Virus record (IMG/VR): IMGVR_UViG_3300012001_000036 | Location: 1 to 21,611 of that record | From: a virus | DNA: 21,611 bases | Reading direction: 5' to 3' (one strand) | Shown here: one piece after another, positions 20,280 to 21,611 of the stretch | Position numbering within the stretch: position 1 is the first letter of the stretch | Layout: each line of letters begins with the position of its first letter | Position numbers and translations under genes: made by a program | The notes under the pieces: model-generated | Seen by the model: the letters and a program-made list of their open reading frames with translations, nothing else | What the model was told of the DNA's origin: nothing | Database searches by the model: none

Positions 20280-20471
20280 ATGGCATTGATATCGACAACC
20301 AAGGGCGACCTCGACGAATCCCTGTTGCTCAAAACAGAAGGCGGTCACGACAATGATACCGAGACGGTCAGGTGGGTGCAGTACGAGCTGGATGGTGAAG
20401 TAGTACGGCGGGATGTAGATATGGTTTTGAAAAAAGGTCTGTCTCTTTTCGCAGACGCTGCTTCGTTTTAA
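20280..20471 (+). CDS. Small conserved-looking protein, 63 aa
   Basis: 63 residues: ISTTKGDLDESLLLKTEG, then VQYELDGEVVRRDVDMVLKKG. It resembles small uncharacterised proteins that accompany this type of structural gene in phages. CGGAGG precedes the ATG. It lies between the two paralogous structural genes. Function unknown. Confidence 0.65.
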   Translation: MALISTTKGDLDESLLLKTEGGHDNDTETVRWVQYELDGEVVRRDVDMVLKKGLSLFADAASF

Positions 20472-20486
20472 CACTGGAGAATAATC

Positions 20487-20954
20487 ATGGCAAACACACA
20501 AGCAATGTGCACCAGCTTCAAGGCTGAAATCCTGAAAGGGAGCCACGCACTTGGCACGCAATCGGCTAACGGCACGCGCACTGTCACCACAGCCGACGTT
20601 GTGAAAGCGGCGCTTTATCTGACCACTGCGACGACCGGTGCCGCTACCACGGCATACAGCGCAACCAATGAAGTATCTGGCACCAATTACACTGCTGGCG
20701 GCGTCGTCGTCACCAACGCTACCGCGCCCAGTACGTCTGGAACAGGTGCACTGTGGACGCCTTCAGCATCGATTGTGTACACGACTGTCACACTGTCGAC
20801 AGCTTTTGATTGTGTGCTGTTGTATAACTCGTCGTCTACTGGCTTGCTCGCTATTAGCGCACATACATTTGGTGCGCAGACGGTCACGGCGGGCACGTTC
20901 ACCCTCACAATGCCTGCGAACACAACTGGTAACGCGCTGATACAGATAGCCTAG
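20487..20954 (+). CDS. Virion structural protein, paralogue 2
   Basis: 155 residues. SFKAEILKGSHALG, ALYLTTATTGAATTAYSATNEV, NYTAGGVVV and FTLTMPANTTGNALIQIA align with the protein at 19830-20267; this copy has an insertion after residue 20 (SANGTRTVTTADV). TGGAG precedes the ATG. The pair may make two versions of one virion surface part. Confidence 0.75.
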   Translation: MANTQAMCTSFKAEILKGSHALGTQSANGTRTVTTADVVKAALYLTTATTGAATTAYSATNEVSGTNYTAGGVVVTNATAPSTSGTGALWTPSASIVYTTVTLSTAFDCVLLYNSSSTGLLAISAHTFGAQTVTAGTFTLTMPANTTGNALIQIA

Positions 20955-20969
20955 GGTAAATGGTTATGT

Positions 20970-20998
20970 TTGTGTTTTCTCTCTGAATGCCGTACAAT
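20970..20998 (+). promoter_or_regulatory. Private promoter of the second endonuclease gene
   Basis: TTGTGT (20970-20975), 17-base spacer, TACAAT (20993-20998). Predicted start is near 21005, with AGGAGG at 21014-21019 before the ATG at 21025. A separate promoter is typical of late-inserted passenger genes. Confidence 0.6.
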
Positions 20999-21024
20999 GT
21001 TGCTTCCAACAACAGGAGGATAAC

Positions 21025-21525
21025 ATGAAACAAGGCTGGAATGAAGAGGCACATGGACATAACCGTATCCATGGGCAGCGCAGCGGTGAGCATTACGATG
21101 GCAAACGCCCCAAGGCTTATGCTGCTTGGGTGAACATGAGACAGCGTTGCACGAACCCTAAACGCAAAGATTTTAAGAACTACGGCATGCGAGGTATTAC
21201 TTATTGTCGTGAGTGGGAAAAGTTTGAAACTTTCTATGCCGATATGGGTGAACCAGAGGCAGGTATGACATTAGATCGCGAAGATAATAATGGCGACTAC
21301 ACCAAAGATAATTGTAGATGGGTAAGCCGCGCCATTCAGAACCTAAACAAACGTAATTGTGTTCGGTACGAATTGGATGGCAAGTCGCAGACATTAGCCG
21401 AATGGTCTAGGGAAACAGGGATCGGGAGAATTACACTTCTAAAACGCATACAACGTGGCGTGCCTCTAGAGCTAGCGCTCACTGTCAGCGGATTTCTTAA
21501 GATGCCTCATAACCGGAGCGAGTGA
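21025..21525 (+). CDS. Free-standing homing-endonuclease-type protein
   Basis: 166 residues. MRQRCTNPK (38-46), YGMRGI (53-58), W64, FYADMG (70-75), TLDREDNNGDYTKDNCRW (82-99), Q105 and N108 match the nested endonuclease in the TerL intein closely. GKSQTLAEWSRETG (119-132) is a NUMOD1-like DNA-binding repeat; the second such repeat of the relative is missing. The core resembles the second half of an HNH motif, but the first catalytic His is not obvious. It has its own promoter and a strong AGGAGG, and lies at a junction in the virion operon as a mobile passenger would. Its TGA shares a base with the next ATG. Confidence 0.85.
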   Translation: MKQGWNEEAHGHNRIHGQRSGEHYDGKRPKAYAAWVNMRQRCTNPKRKDFKNYGMRGITYCREWEKFETFYADMGEPEAGMTLDREDNNGDYTKDNCRWVSRAIQNLNKRNCVRYELDGKSQTLAEWSRETGIGRITLLKRIQRGVPLELALTVSGFLKMPHNRSE

Positions 21526-21587
21526 TGGCTATAACTCAGTACCCACTCACGTCCAGTGGGTCATATACTGTTCAGTACTTCTTTTAG
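21525..21587 (+). CDS. Short ORF, possible start of the next virion gene, stopped after 20 residues
   Basis: MAITQYPLTSSGSYTVQYFF then TAG at 21585-21587. CGGAG lies upstream and TGATG couples it to the endonuclease gene. The N-terminus looks like that of a phage tail protein. After TTC TTT TAG C the +1 frame is open to the window edge. Alternatives: a truncated gene, a frameshifted gene, or chance next to a convergent minus-strand gene. Confidence 0.35.
   Translation: MAITQYPLTSSGSYTVQYFF
21541..21561. repeat. Perfect 7-bp inverted repeat
   Basis: ACCCACT (21541-21547) and AGTGGGT (21555-21561), 7-base loop. No T-run on either strand. It would fit a weak bidirectional stop between convergent genes if the minus-strand frame at 21561-21611 is real. 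Confidence 0.4.
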
Positions 21588-21611
21588 CACAGCATCGATA
21601 GCACCGACAGC
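21561..21611 (-). CDS. Possible C-terminus of a minus-strand gene
   Basis: Frame open from the right edge to TGA at 21563-21561; last 16 residues AVGAIDAVLKEVLNSI. The helical pattern looks coding, but 16 residues cannot decide. It is antisense to the short plus-strand ORF, so at most one is likely to be functional. Confidence 0.3.
   Translation of the reverse strand, partial: AVGAIDAVLKEVLNSI

Overview
The window is a 21.6-kb piece of a tailed-phage genome (Caudoviricetes). The gene order is terminase small subunit, terminase large subunit, a large portal, a coiled-coil scaffold-like protein, major capsid protein, then neck, tail and virion proteins. There is no host gene, integrase, tRNA, rRNA or CRISPR array. 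A Gram-negative (probably proteobacterial) host is likely: ribosome binding sites are AGGAG-like, several promoters fit sigma70 (TTGACT-17-TATAAT at 1637-1665), one product has a classical Sec signal peptide, and many genes overlap by ATGA, TGATG or TAATG. The head-gene set looks podovirus-like, but morphology cannot be proved from this window.

Left arm (1-3530, minus strand). Short, mostly unrecognisable, early-type genes are read leftwards. One unit starts at the consensus promoter at 1637-1665 and runs zinc-ribbon protein, 54-aa membrane protein, 52-aa protein, 244-aa protein, then a gene leaving the window. A second unit runs from a 212-aa protein at 3372 through tiny genes (27, 27, 40 and 60 aa) to an intrinsic terminator at 2089-2112. 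A motif of the form CTAACTT-N3/4-AAGTGAG recurs four times in this arm, three times in gene leaders.

Intergenic hub (3373-3792). It holds a tandem 28-bp repeat, an 8-bp inverted repeat, a run of nine C, an A6T6 palindrome and a rightward promoter just before the terminase genes. It is a reasonable candidate for control and packaging sequences.

Right arm (3793-21525, plus strand). This is the packaging and virion operon. The terminase large subunit is interrupted at its Walker B motif by a 323-residue intein (5168-6136). Inside the intein, in the +1 reading frame, lies a complete 194-aa homing-endonuclease-type gene (5469-6053) with its own ribosome binding site. The terminase frame stays open through all of that gene, so the same DNA encodes the endonuclease in one frame and a long intein linker in the other. 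A paralogous endonuclease with its own promoter sits at 21025-21525, and the orphan zinc ribbon at 1205-1612 resembles a domain often attached to such enzymes. Other notable items are a GroES-like protein, a signal-peptide protein inside the head operon, a cluster of hairpins and terminators behind the capsid gene that encloses a 17-bp inverted repeat with an IS200/IS605-like hairpin, an SGNH hydrolase that seems to have lost its last 12 codons to a stop, a Gln/Pro-repeat protein, and two paralogous structural proteins near the right end.

The nested intein/endonuclease arrangement is the strongest candidate for an unusual system.
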